DNA from: Alloprevotella sp. oral taxon 473 str. F0040
GTDB lineage: Bacteria; Bacteroidota; Bacteroidia; Bacteroidales; Bacteroidaceae
Length of the DNA stretch: 64,000 nucleotides
Assembly: GCF_000318095.2 (NCBI RefSeq)
Contig: NZ_KB290718.1
Coordinates: 141,416-205,415 of the forward strand
Reading direction: 5' to 3'
The notes under the pieces are model-generated. The model saw only the letters and a list, made by a program, of their open reading frames with translations. It was not told where the DNA came from and ran no database searches. Of this stretch, positions 35,890 to 44,634 are shown piece by piece (the first letter of the stretch is position 1; every line of letters starts with the position of its first letter). The position numbers and the translations under genes are program-made.

Positions 35890-37040
35890 AAAAACCTATA
35901 TACCTCTGCTTAGCCCATATGGGAGGTAGCGAGCAACGCTACATTCAAGAAGCCTTCGATACTAATTGGGTCGTGCCTCTTGGTCCCAATGTCAATGGGT
36001 TTGAAGAAGATTTAGAACGCTTCCTACAATCAGGCACGACTTCTACTTCAGCCTCTCATGTTTGTGCATTGTCCGCAGGCACAGCCGCATTACACCTTGC
36101 CATGGTGCTTTTAGGCATAAAAGTAGGAGATGAAGTGATATGCCAGAGTTTCACTTTTGCTGCCTCAGCCAATCCTATTACCTATCAAGGAGCTACTCCC
36201 GTCTTCGTAGACAGCGAGACCGAGACATGGAACATATCCCCCCAACTCTTGCAAGAGGCTATTGAAGATCGCATATCAAAAACGGGTAAAAAACCCAAAG
36301 CGATCATAGTGGTACACCTTTATGGTATGCCAGCCAAGATGAAAGAAATCAAGGCAATAGCTGAACACTACGATATTCCAATTGTGGAAGATGCAGCAGA
36401 AGCTCTAGGTTCTTCTTACAATGGACAACATTGTGGCACATTTGGTGAATATGGCATCCTAAGTTTCAATGGTAACAAGATGATCACCACAGGTGGAGGA
36501 GGTGCTATAGTCTGCAAAACTCAAGAGGCCAAACAACGAGCTCTGTTCTATGCGACTCAAGCGAGAGAGAGTTTCCCTTACTACCAGCATGAATACATAG
36601 GCTATAATTATCGCCTAAGTAACATCTGTGCAGGCATAGGACGCGGTCAAATGGAGGTGCTAGATCAGCACATATCCCATCATCAACACATTGCGGAGCT
36701 TTATGCTCAGGCCTTTACTGATAATCCGTTTATCACTCTTCATACTAATCCTGACACTATCTCTAATAGCAACTATTGGCTCAACACTATCATCCTCTCA
36801 GAAAATGCTCCTTGTTCTCCCGATGACATACGTGAAGCACTTGCAAAAGAAAATATAGAAAGTCGCCCTTTGTGGAAGCCAATGCACCTCCAACCAGTCT
36901 TTCAGAATGCTCCAGCGTACGTAAATGGTGTAAGCGAAAAAATATTTCAACATGGATTATGCCTCCCAAGTGGCCCTTGGGTATCAGACAAAGATGTTCA
37001 GCGAATCGTAGATATTTGCTTATCAACATTATCAGTATAG
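35886..37040 (+). CDS. DegT/DnrJ/EryC1 sugar aminotransferase (PglE-like)
   Basis: A 384-residue PLP-dependent enzyme that aminates a 4-keto-6-deoxy UDP-sugar, using glutamate as donor. Motifs are CALSAGTAALHLAMVLL, QSFTFAASANPI, VEDAAEALGSSYNG and LSFNGNKMITTGGGGAI with the PLP lysine near residue 198, followed by YNYRLSNICAGIGRGQ. The start is set by the ATGA overlap with the transferase gene. It should use the product of the dehydratase at 37265. Confidence 0.92.
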   Translation: MKKPIYLCLAHMGGSEQRYIQEAFDTNWVVPLGPNVNGFEEDLERFLQSGTTSTSASHVCALSAGTAALHLAMVLLGIKVGDEVICQSFTFAASANPITYQGATPVFVDSETETWNISPQLLQEAIEDRISKTGKKPKAIIVVHLYGMPAKMKEIKAIAEHYDIPIVEDAAEALGSSYNGQHCGTFGEYGILSFNGNKMITTGGGGAIVCKTQEAKQRALFYATQARESFPYYQHEYIGYNYRLSNICAGIGRGQMEVLDQHISHHQHIAELYAQAFTDNPFITLHTNPDTISNSNYWLNTIILSENAPCSPDDIREALAKENIESRPLWKPMHLQPVFQNAPAYVNGVSEKIFQHGLCLPSGPWVSDKDVQRIVDICLSTLSV

Positions 37041-37137
37041 AAAGCATTCAAAATGAACATAGACATATCAGAATAGCCTCTAATAGTCATATTTAACTAT
37101 AGGACAGCTCTAGAGATAAGAAACTACAATTATAACA

Positions 37138-37169
37138 GTTGGATAATTGAAGCTAATATACTATTTTTG
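37138..37169 (+). promoter_or_regulatory. Internal promoter before the dehydratase gene
   Basis: TATTTTTG (37162-37169) matches the -7 box; TTGG (37138-37141), 20 nt upstream, is a poor -33 box. It lies in the largest gap (224 nt) of the 3' part of the locus and may drive the dehydratase and OmpA-like genes separately. Confidence 0.45.
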
Positions 37170-37264
37170 CAGTAGTGTAAGATTTTATAGAAAACAGAGG
37201 CCTACGATATTACTAACAACATTACACACCCCACCCAAGAAATGGGCACTAAAACCTAAAATTC

Positions 37265-38845
37265 ATGCTAACCAAAATTATCCGTTGGTACCTATCACAT
37301 GATGCTCTGCCCTATTGGTATTTACTTATTGCAGATTGTGTACTTATTTTCTTAGCAGGGATTGTAGCATTCTATGCAAATCATAGTGCAGAATCTGTAA
37401 ACTTACGTCCTGTCTTACTAGCTCTACTAGCTTACCTCCCATGCTATCTTGTGGGCTTTCGAATCTTCCACACATACCTTGCTCCTGCGCGGAGAATGGC
37501 CCCTATTGATATACTTCGCATTAGCGGAGCACTATTTTTAGGCTTTATTCTCATTATGCTATTGAGGGTCTTCTTCCACACTGACAACATCGTACAAATG
37601 GTCAGGATGCGCGATCTTTTATTGCAGTGCATATTATCCATTGTTCTCATGATTTGTCTACGTATCATGGTGCGCATCAATTTTGAAGGTTATATAAAGA
37701 GAAATCACCTCACTGGACTTTATGGACTGTCGAATAGAAGTCTACTTGATATAGAATTATCCTCATTACTCCCTCGTAAAGAGATTGAGGTGGACATGAT
37801 CACTATACGTAACAAGATGCAGAATAAATGCATTCTTGTCACAGGTGCTGCAGGTAGCATAGGAAAAGAATTAGTGCGTCTTTTAGCCCAACTCTCCCCG
37901 AAGAGCCTACTCCTCTTGGACATGGCTGAGACACCTCTCCATGATGTTCGCGTAATGATGCAACGAGAATTTGCCAATGTTCCTTGTAAAACAGTAGTAT
38001 GCAACATCTGTCACCATCATCGTTTGGAAGATTTTTTCAAGCATAACCGTCCCGATATAATCTTTCATGCGGCGGCCTATAAGCACGTTCCTATGATGGA
38101 GGACAACCCTACAGAGAGTGTACTCAATAACATCGATGGTACTATAAAGTTAGCTAATCTTGCAGTAAAGTATGAAGTACAAACCTTTGTGATGGTAAGT
38201 ACAGACAAAGCTGTCAATCCCACTAGTATCATGGGATGTTCAAAAAGAGTCTGCGAGATTTACTGCCAAAGTCTCAACAACTCTCCACGCAACACTTCTC
38301 AATGTAACTTTGTCACCACAAGATTTGGCAATGTTCTAGGCTCTAACGGTTCTGTTGTCCCCGCCTTCCGTGAACAAATTCGCAATGGGGGACCAGTTTA
38401 TGTGACGCATCCAGAGATTGTACGCTATTTCATGCTCATTTCTGAAGCCTGCAAACTGGTACTTCAAGCTGCCACGATAGGAAAAGGAGGCTGCATTTAT
38501 GTTTTTGACATGGGGCATTCAGTAAAAATTGCGGAGTTGGCACAGCGCATGATCAAACTTAGTGGTAAGCAAAATATTAATATCGTTTATACTGGCCTTC
38601 ACCCTGGGGAAAAGCTCTATGAGGAAGTTCTTAATGATCTAGAGACAGTGGTTCCTACTAGCCACGAACGTATCAAAATTGCACGAGTACGTGAGTATGA
38701 TTTCAATAAGATTGAAAATGAAATTCTCCATCTAGTTGAAACAGCCAAAACATATGATGCAACAATGACAGTTAAATCTCTTAAGGCTATCATTCCAGAA
38801 TATAACCCACAGAATCCCGACTATCAAACACTTTGTCAGTCATGA
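37265..38845 (+). CDS. Membrane UDP-GlcNAc 4,6-dehydratase (PglF/WbpM-like), middle domain missing
   Basis: A 526-residue protein. Four N-terminal membrane helices (residues about 15-140) are followed by a catalytic short-chain dehydrogenase domain: VTGAAGSIGKE (NAD site, about 190-205), FHAAAYKHVPMMEDNP, MVSTDKAVNPTS and MGCSKR, where Met replaces the usual catalytic Tyr as in PglF and WbpM. Only about 50 residues lie between the last helix and the NAD site; PglF-type proteins have some 120 more, the CoA_binding_3 Rossmann domain. The junction LDIELSSLLPRKEIEVD corresponds to the linker that normally follows that domain. The expected product is a UDP-4-keto-6-deoxy-HexNAc. The active-site residues look intact. 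Confidence 0.88.
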   Translation: MLTKIIRWYLSHDALPYWYLLIADCVLIFLAGIVAFYANHSAESVNLRPVLLALLAYLPCYLVGFRIFHTYLAPARRMAPIDILRISGALFLGFILIMLLRVFFHTDNIVQMVRMRDLLLQCILSIVLMICLRIMVRINFEGYIKRNHLTGLYGLSNRSLLDIELSSLLPRKEIEVDMITIRNKMQNKCILVTGAAGSIGKELVRLLAQLSPKSLLLLDMAETPLHDVRVMMQREFANVPCKTVVCNICHHHRLEDFFKHNRPDIIFHAAAYKHVPMMEDNPTESVLNNIDGTIKLANLAVKYEVQTFVMVSTDKAVNPTSIMGCSKRVCEIYCQSLNNSPRNTSQCNFVTTRFGNVLGSNGSVVPAFREQIRNGGPVYVTHPEIVRYFMLISEACKLVLQAATIGKGGCIYVFDMGHSVKIAELAQRMIKLSGKQNINIVYTGLHPGEKLYEEVLNDLETVVPTSHERIKIARVREYDFNKIENEILHLVETAKTYDATMTVKSLKAIIPEYNPQNPDYQTLCQS

Positions 38846-38889
38846 GACTGTTACATAACAAGAAACAACCAAGTATTTATAAATAACAG

Positions 38890-40704
38890 ATGAAATCTTA
38901 TTTTTCAGTACTAGCCCTTTCGGCTGCTGCCTTTTATGGCACAACGGCTATGGCACAAACAGACGATTACAAAAACTATCGTGAAGTGTCTCGTGACACA
39001 GTAGACAACGTATCCACCACTCGTGTTGTCGTAGATTCAGTCTATTCAACTAAGCAAACCATGACAAATGGTTTCTTTGACAACTGGTTTGTCTTTGCTA
39101 CAGGTGGAGCACATAGTTTCTATGGCGACCACTCTCATCTTGGTGGTTTCTCTGGAACCCTTTCTCCCGACTTTAGCCTTGGTATTGGTAAGTGGGTTAC
39201 TCCTGGCTTCGGTTTCAAAGCCGAATTCATTCGTAGCAACTCAAAGGGTTATACTCTTCCCGGTTATGGCTATCGTTACGGCGACATACTTACAAATAGC
39301 AAGGGAGAAAAGTATCAAAAAATGAAAACCAATTGGTGGGATTTCAGCATCAATGGTATTTTCAACCTCTCTCGTCTTATTGCTGGCTACGAAGGTAATA
39401 ATAGCAGCCGTCTCATGAATCAGTTCTGGCTCAACCTAGGTCTTGGTGCAGTTCATCATATGGGACTACAAGGCACTGGTTCAGACAACGAATGGAGCGG
39501 ACATGCAGAATTCCAATATAGCCGCTTCTTCAATAAAAAGAAGAACTTCTCTATTGACCTTAAAGCCCGCGCACTCGTCTACCAAACTAATTTCGATCTC
39601 GAATATGGTAACCGCGACTATTCTGCCAATAAATTTGATGCCAACATTGGTCTAGCTGTCGGATTCACCTACTATCTTGGTGGCACAAAGCATAATACTT
39701 GGCAAACCGCTGGCCAAACCATTTACAAGACAGACTATCGTGAACGTAAAATCGAGATTGTTAAGATTCCCGAAGGTGTAAATCCCGTGAATTATAGCAC
39801 CTTGACATTCTATGTATTCTATCCTAATAACTACTCTGGTCGCAACGACGCTCCACTAGTAGCTACTTCTAAGGTTAACGCAATTGACTACCTTGCTGGC
39901 GGTATTTACACTCAGAAGAAATTTACAGACAACGCTGCTGTTACAGCTCGTTTGAATCGCAATGCCAACACTAATGGTCTTGCATTTGTAGACATTCCCA
40001 CTGAACCTGCTAACCGCAACTTCGCTGTAAACTACGTACCCCGTGGTTACGAAATGTCTACTAAGCCTCTTTCGCTCAGCCTCCAAGCTGATGAAATGGT
40101 AAGTTTCCAACGTCATGCAGGCTACTTCTATGCTCCTATCTTTGATGGCAACAATGCATGGCAGTATCGTGTCGACAACGAAACTTGGAAACAACGTCTT
40201 GCTACTGAAGACAATTACAAAGAAACAAACTCTTACCAACTCAATGCTCACGCTGGTCTTGGCACTGTACGCCAATACCTCAAGGTTGAAAATGGTGATG
40301 AGCTCGTAAGCTTTGCTGACATCTACGCAGCAATGATGAGCAACGTAGGTCACATCTCTCAATACACTGATGCAGCCACTGTTGCACGCATTAAGAACAT
40401 CCTTGAGAAGGGTACTATCACCATGATTCAAGCAGAAGGTCTTGCTACAAGTCAAGATAACTACTCTGGTGCTGATGCAGCACAAGTAGGCCTACAACGC
40501 AACAATGCTCTTTCTCAAAACCGTGCTAACACTGTTATCACATGGTTGAAGGGTAAAGATCGCTTGCAACAAGTGGCTTCTCAAATCTTCCTCGTAAATA
40601 GCCTTGATGGTGCAGTACGTAATGTTCAAGACAACAGCACTCGTAGCCTCAACGCAAAACTCAACCGTTGCGTGAAAGTACGTATCCACTATATGCTTAA
40701 GTAA
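38890..40704 (+). CDS. OmpA-like outer membrane protein
   Basis: A 604-residue exported protein. A signal peptide ends at TTAMAQ. The N-terminal part (to about residue 285) looks like an outer-membrane beta-barrel with alternating aromatic segments (FDNWFVFATGGAHSFYGDHS). The C-terminal region has LQRNNALSQNRANTVITWLK and ARIKNILEKG, which recall the OmpA peptidoglycan-binding domain in degenerate form. It lies 44 nt after the dehydratase and before a strong terminator, so it may be co-transcribed with the capsule genes. A structural or anchoring role is inferred. Confidence 0.8.
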   Translation: MKSYFSVLALSAAAFYGTTAMAQTDDYKNYREVSRDTVDNVSTTRVVVDSVYSTKQTMTNGFFDNWFVFATGGAHSFYGDHSHLGGFSGTLSPDFSLGIGKWVTPGFGFKAEFIRSNSKGYTLPGYGYRYGDILTNSKGEKYQKMKTNWWDFSINGIFNLSRLIAGYEGNNSSRLMNQFWLNLGLGAVHHMGLQGTGSDNEWSGHAEFQYSRFFNKKKNFSIDLKARALVYQTNFDLEYGNRDYSANKFDANIGLAVGFTYYLGGTKHNTWQTAGQTIYKTDYRERKIEIVKIPEGVNPVNYSTLTFYVFYPNNYSGRNDAPLVATSKVNAIDYLAGGIYTQKKFTDNAAVTARLNRNANTNGLAFVDIPTEPANRNFAVNYVPRGYEMSTKPLSLSLQADEMVSFQRHAGYFYAPIFDGNNAWQYRVDNETWKQRLATEDNYKETNSYQLNAHAGLGTVRQYLKVENGDELVSFADIYAAMMSNVGHISQYTDAATVARIKNILEKGTITMIQAEGLATSQDNYSGADAAQVGLQRNNALSQNRANTVITWLKGKDRLQQVASQIFLVNSLDGAVRNVQDNSTRSLNAKLNRCVKVRIHYMLK

Positions 40705-40746
40705 GAGAATATAGATGCTTCAATTCCTCAACTGAGGTTTCCATTT

Positions 40747-40782
40747 AGAGTGACATTCTTTAGGGAATGTCACTCTTTTTTT
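40747..40782 (+). terminator. Strong Rho-independent terminator ending the capsule block
   Basis: AGAGTGACATTC (40747-40758) pairs perfectly with GAATGTCACTCT (40765-40776), followed by seven or more Ts. It is the first strong terminator after 14554. Confidence 0.9.
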
Positions 40783-40825
40783 GTGGAAACAGAAAAAAAG
40801 CTAAGCTCGATTACACCAAATGTAT

Positions 40826-40833
40826 TACCTTTG
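40826..40833 (+). promoter_or_regulatory. -7 box before the YbjQ-family gene
   Basis: TACCTTTG matches the Bacteroidetes -7 element 56 nt before the start codon; no clear TTTG -33 box is present. Confidence 0.45.
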
Positions 40834-40888
40834 CAGAAGGAGTTAGCACTCCAATTCATTTTCATTCACCACTTAAAATCTACGTTCC

Positions 40889-41206
40889 ATGCTCATCACA
40901 ACGACCTATCAGGTGGATGGACAGCCCATCCGACAATATCTTGGCGTCATCAGTGCAGAAAGCATTATTGGTGCCAACTTTCTCAAAGACATTCTAGCCA
41001 GCCTCACAGACTTTTTCGGCGGTCGCTCCAACACTTATGAAAAGGTACTCCGTGAAGGTAAAGAGACAGTGCTCCGCGAACTTCAAAATCAAGCCTCTAT
41101 GATGGGGGCAAATGCTATTGTAGGCGTGGACATCGACTACAACACCGTAGGCGCTAATGGTTCTATGCTCATGATAGTAGCCACAGGCACAGCCGTTATC
41201 ATCTAA
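40889..41206 (+). CDS. YbjQ/UPF0145 family protein
   Basis: A 105-residue protein of the UPF0145 family (heavy-metal-binding-like fold, pentameric in solved structures). It shows the family pattern: LITTTYQVDGQPIRQYLGVI, SAESIIGANFLKDILASLTD, GGRSNTYEKVLREG, and MMGANAIVGVDIDY with a C-terminal hydrophobic strand. The function is not established in any species. It has its own -7 box. Confidence 0.9.
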   Translation: MLITTTYQVDGQPIRQYLGVISAESIIGANFLKDILASLTDFFGGRSNTYEKVLREGKETVLRELQNQASMMGANAIVGVDIDYNTVGANGSMLMIVATGTAVII

Positions 41207-41255
41207 CGTCCCTCTCTTACGACCTCTCGCTGTAAATAGACACGCAACACCAACC

Positions 41256-41305
41256 GTTCTTCTTTGCAGATTTTAGACTAGTTCTGCGCGTCTGCAAAGA
41301 AGAAC
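41256..41305. promoter_or_regulatory. 15-bp inverted repeat abutting the rnhB start
   Basis: 41256-41270 and 41291-41305 are perfect inverted repeats (GTTCTTCTTTGCAGA), separated by 20 nt. The right arm ends at the base before ATG 41306. As RNA this hairpin would occupy the ribosome-binding region; as DNA it could be an operator or paired TTTG-containing sites. Confidence 0.6.
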
Positions 41306-41983
41306 ATGATTATTCTTATGCTACAATCTCATTTCAACTCAGAAGGACTCATCGAAGCCGGTTGCGACGAGGCTGGCCGCGGATGCCTAGCAGGTGCTGT
41401 CTTCGCCGCAGCTGTCATCTTTCCAGCAGACTATGAGAATACACTTCTCAATGACTCCAAACAATTGTCTGCTAAAAAACGAGAAGAACTTCGTATGATC
41501 ATTGAACGAGATGCACTGGCTTGGTGCGTGGCACAAGTGGATCCCGAAGAGATAGACCGCATCAATATCCTCAATGCTGCCATTCTCGCTATGCACCGCG
41601 CTCTCGATGGTCTCACTATTTGCCCCGAACACATCATTGTCGATGGTAATCGGTTCAAGCCTTATGTCAAAAAACGAGAGCAACAGACTGTTAAGAAACC
41701 AGCCAACACCGAAAAAGCTACAATAATCCCTCACACGACCATCGTGAAAGGCGATGCAAAATACCTCTCTATCGCAGCAGCTTCCATCTTAGCCAAGACC
41801 TATCGCGATGATTATATGACGAAGCTCCACCAACAACACCCTCACTATGGCTGGGATCGCAATGCAGGTTACCCAACGCGCCAACATCGTGCTGGGATTG
41901 CCGTACATGGCACCACACCCTACCATCGCATGACCTTCAACCTCCTAGGCGATCGAGCGCAACTCGAATTAGATTTCAAATAG
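41306..41983 (+). CDS. rnhB: Ribonuclease HII
   Basis: A 225-residue endonuclease that cleaves RNA in RNA-DNA hybrids and at single ribonucleotides in DNA. The N-terminal catalytic motif is GCDEAGRGCLAGAV, with NDSKQLSAKKRE next. Further acidic site residues are in IVDGNRF and SILAKTYRDDYM, and the C-terminal HYGWDRNAGYPTRQH is typical. ATG 41306 abuts a 15-bp inverted repeat; ATG 41318 is an alternative start that leaves room for ribosome binding. It precedes priA by 15 nt, so both may be co-transcribed. Confidence 0.93.
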   Translation: MIILMLQSHFNSEGLIEAGCDEAGRGCLAGAVFAAAVIFPADYENTLLNDSKQLSAKKREELRMIIERDALAWCVAQVDPEEIDRINILNAAILAMHRALDGLTICPEHIIVDGNRFKPYVKKREQQTVKKPANTEKATIIPHTTIVKGDAKYLSIAAASILAKTYRDDYMTKLHQQHPHYGWDRNAGYPTRQHRAGIAVHGTTPYHRMTFNLLGDRAQLELDFK

Positions 41984-41998
41984 TTTACCACTCTTCCC

Positions 41999-44482
41999 AT
42001 GCCCCACTACGCAGACATCGTACTTCCCTTGGCTGTTCCTGGTGCCTACACCTATCGCGTTCCCCCTACCTTAGGGGATAGTCTTGTCGTAGGCTCACGC
42101 GTAGTGGTACCGTTGGGAAAATCCAAACGCTACACCGGGATTGTTATCCGTCTACATGATGGGAACAACACCGTTGAAGCCGAAAAAATAAAGGATATAG
42201 AGGAGTTGGTAGATGAACAGCCATTACTCTTACCTCAACAGATAGCACTGTGGCGTTGGATGGCGCAATACTATCTCTGCTGTCCAGGAGAGGTCATGAA
42301 AGCAGCTCTACCTGCGGGCTTAAAGCTCGAGAGCGAAACACTCCTTGTAGCCACCGACGATGCAGACCCTCATGATGAACTACTAAGCAAGACTGAACAA
42401 GCCCTCCTTCGTGCACTCACCAAAGCGCAGAGTTTGCTCCAAGTGCGAAAGGCACTGCCACTTCCAGGACTGACCCGAGCAGCTAAAAGGCTCATCGAAA
42501 ACGGATTGATTGAGGTAGAAGAACGAGTGAGCCAAGGCTTCAAAAGTAAAACAACTACGATGCTTCGTCTTTCCGAGTCCTATCATTCGGAAGAAGCCCT
42601 TCTTGCACTTGACAATCAATTAAAGCGAGCAGAACGCCAGCGTGAAGCTCTCTTAGCTTTCCTCGATATGGCAGGCATTGATAGTGCCACTGCTTTGAAA
42701 AATTTCTCTTTGCTTCAGCCCGTACAGCGAAACCTTCTCCAAGAACAGCTTGGAGATTCTACGGCTGGCATTCCCGCCCTCATAAAGCGTGGAGTGCTCG
42801 AATCATACCATGTTGAAGTTGGACGGCTCAAACTACACAAGGCTCTCCCCGAAAGCCTGCACCATCCTCTCAGCGAAGCGCAACAAAATGCGCACGATAA
42901 AATTGTGGCTTTGTGGGAAAAGCAGCATGTAGTGTTGTTGCATGGTGTCACCTCTAGTGGAAAGACTGAAGTCTACATCCAATTAATAAAGGAAACGATT
43001 GCGCGCGGACAACAAGTCTTGTTTCTCCTCCCCGAAATTGCCCTCACCACCCAAATCACCGATCGTCTCGGACGTGTATTCGGAGAGAAACTAGGAGTCT
43101 ATCATTCCAAATTTCCAGACAATGAGCGCGTAGAACTGTGGAAGAAACAACTGTCCGAAACCCCTTTCCCTCTCATCCTCGGAGTCCGTTCTTCCCTCTT
43201 CCTCCCCTTCCAAAACCTCGGTTTGGTGATTATTGACGAAGAGCACGAATCGAGCTACAAACAGCAAGACCCTGCACCGCGCTATCATGCACGTGACACC
43301 GCCATTCTCATGGCGCATCAAGCAGGAGCAAAAGTACTTCTCGGCACTGCCACACCTGCCGTAGAGACTTATGCACATGCCCAAGATGGGAAATATGGCT
43401 ATGTCGCCATGAATCAACGCTTTGGTGACGTGGCGATGCCAGAAATCGTGGTAGAAGACGTGGCAGAACTACGGAGAAAACGCCTCATGCCTACCCCCTT
43501 CTCCCCTCGACTTCGCGACGAGATAGAAGCTGCTCTCCAACAAGGACAGCAGGCTATCCTATTTCTCAATCGCCGCGGCTACAGTCCAGTACTTCAATGC
43601 CGCAGTTGTGGATGGTCACCTCACTGCACACGCTGCGATGTGCCGCTGACCCTCCATTTGAAGATGAACAAAATGGTGTGTCACTATTGCGGCACCCACT
43701 ACGATGTGCCCACCCACTGTCCACAATGTGAGCAAGCTGACCTACGCGACATGGGAGCTGGAACAGAAAAGATTGAGGCTGCTATCGAAACCTGCTTTCC
43801 CCAAGCGAAAGTAGGGCGAATGGACCTCGACACCACGCGCTCACGCTCTGCCTACGAACGCATCATTCACGATTTCCAACACGGACAAACGAATCTTTTG
43901 GTAGGCACGCAGATGGTGACCAAGGGATTAGACTTCGGTGGAGTGAGCGTGGTGGGCATCCTCAATGCTGATCAACTGCTGAACCAATGTGATTTCCGCG
44001 CCCACGAACGTGCTTTTCAAATGCTATCACAGGTAGCTGGCAGAGCTGGCAGACGTGGCAAACAAGGCCGCGTGGTGCTCCAAACACGACAAGCAACACT
44101 TCCAGTGGTGCAACAGATTGTGGATGGCGACTATGGTGCGATGTTTCAACAAGAGATGCGCAACCGTCAACGATTCCGTTTTCCTCCTGTCGTGCGCCTC
44201 ATCGCCATTTATCTGAAACATCGAGAAGAACGTGTGGTGGCCGGCGCAGCCCGCCAGATGGCTGCATGGTTGCAACCTCAATTTGGGGAAGATCTTCTCG
44301 GGCCCGACCGACCACATGTGGGATATGTGCAACTGCTCCACATCCGCAAAATACTCTTGAAAGTGGATTCGTCGCGAAGCGCAACAGAAGTTCGCCAAAT
44401 GCTACGTGCTTATCGCGAGGGCCTCATCGCCCTACCCCAATTTCGCAATGTAACCATCTACTTTGACGTCGATCCAGTCTAA
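41999..44482 (+). CDS. priA: Primosomal replication protein N' (PriA helicase)
   Basis: An 827-residue superfamily 2 helicase that restarts stalled forks. An N-terminal DNA-binding domain (YADIVLPLAVPGAYTYRVP) precedes Walker A (HGVTSSGKTEVY, about 315), DEEH (about 411) and zinc-binding cysteines (CRSCGWSPHCTRC ... CHYCG ... CPQC, about 533-582). GTQMVTKGLDF and QVAGRAGRRGK form helicase motifs V and VI. The stop codon lies inside the stem of a terminator. Cytoplasmic. Confidence 0.95.
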   Translation: MPHYADIVLPLAVPGAYTYRVPPTLGDSLVVGSRVVVPLGKSKRYTGIVIRLHDGNNTVEAEKIKDIEELVDEQPLLLPQQIALWRWMAQYYLCCPGEVMKAALPAGLKLESETLLVATDDADPHDELLSKTEQALLRALTKAQSLLQVRKALPLPGLTRAAKRLIENGLIEVEERVSQGFKSKTTTMLRLSESYHSEEALLALDNQLKRAERQREALLAFLDMAGIDSATALKNFSLLQPVQRNLLQEQLGDSTAGIPALIKRGVLESYHVEVGRLKLHKALPESLHHPLSEAQQNAHDKIVALWEKQHVVLLHGVTSSGKTEVYIQLIKETIARGQQVLFLLPEIALTTQITDRLGRVFGEKLGVYHSKFPDNERVELWKKQLSETPFPLILGVRSSLFLPFQNLGLVIIDEEHESSYKQQDPAPRYHARDTAILMAHQAGAKVLLGTATPAVETYAHAQDGKYGYVAMNQRFGDVAMPEIVVEDVAELRRKRLMPTPFSPRLRDEIEAALQQGQQAILFLNRRGYSPVLQCRSCGWSPHCTRCDVPLTLHLKMNKMVCHYCGTHYDVPTHCPQCEQADLRDMGAGTEKIEAAIETCFPQAKVGRMDLDTTRSRSAYERIIHDFQHGQTNLLVGTQMVTKGLDFGGVSVVGILNADQLLNQCDFRAHERAFQMLSQVAGRAGRRGKQGRVVLQTRQATLPVVQQIVDGDYGAMFQQEMRNRQRFRFPPVVRLIAIYLKHREERVVAGAARQMAAWLQPQFGEDLLGPDRPHVGYVQLLHIRKILLKVDSSRSATEVRQMLRAYREGLIALPQFRNVTIYFDVDPV

Positions 44483-44508
44483 CCTTTTAGGCTGGATCGC
44501 TTTTCTTT
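44470..44508 (+). terminator. Terminator overlapping the priA stop
   Basis: CGATCCAGTCTA (44470-44481) pairs with TAGGCTGGATCG (44488-44499), one wobble, then CTTTTCTTTTCC. The priA stop codon is within the stem. Confidence 0.7.
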
Positions 44509-44594
44509 TCCACAATCGAGAGGAGGAATATAGAAACTTCTCTTTGCTGAATTGCAAGAAAAACAGAAAATTCCTCCTACTTTTAGCTACACCG

Positions 44595-44626
44595 CTTGCC
44601 ACTTTCGAAAATTCGTTCTACCTTTG
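44595..44626 (+). promoter_or_regulatory. Promoter of the small His/Cys protein gene
   Basis: CTTG (44595-44598), 20 nt, then TACCTTTG (44619-44626). The -7 box is perfect and the -33 box has one mismatch. Transcription would start near 44632, giving an almost leaderless message. Confidence 0.5.
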
Positions 44627-44634
44627 CCCCTATC

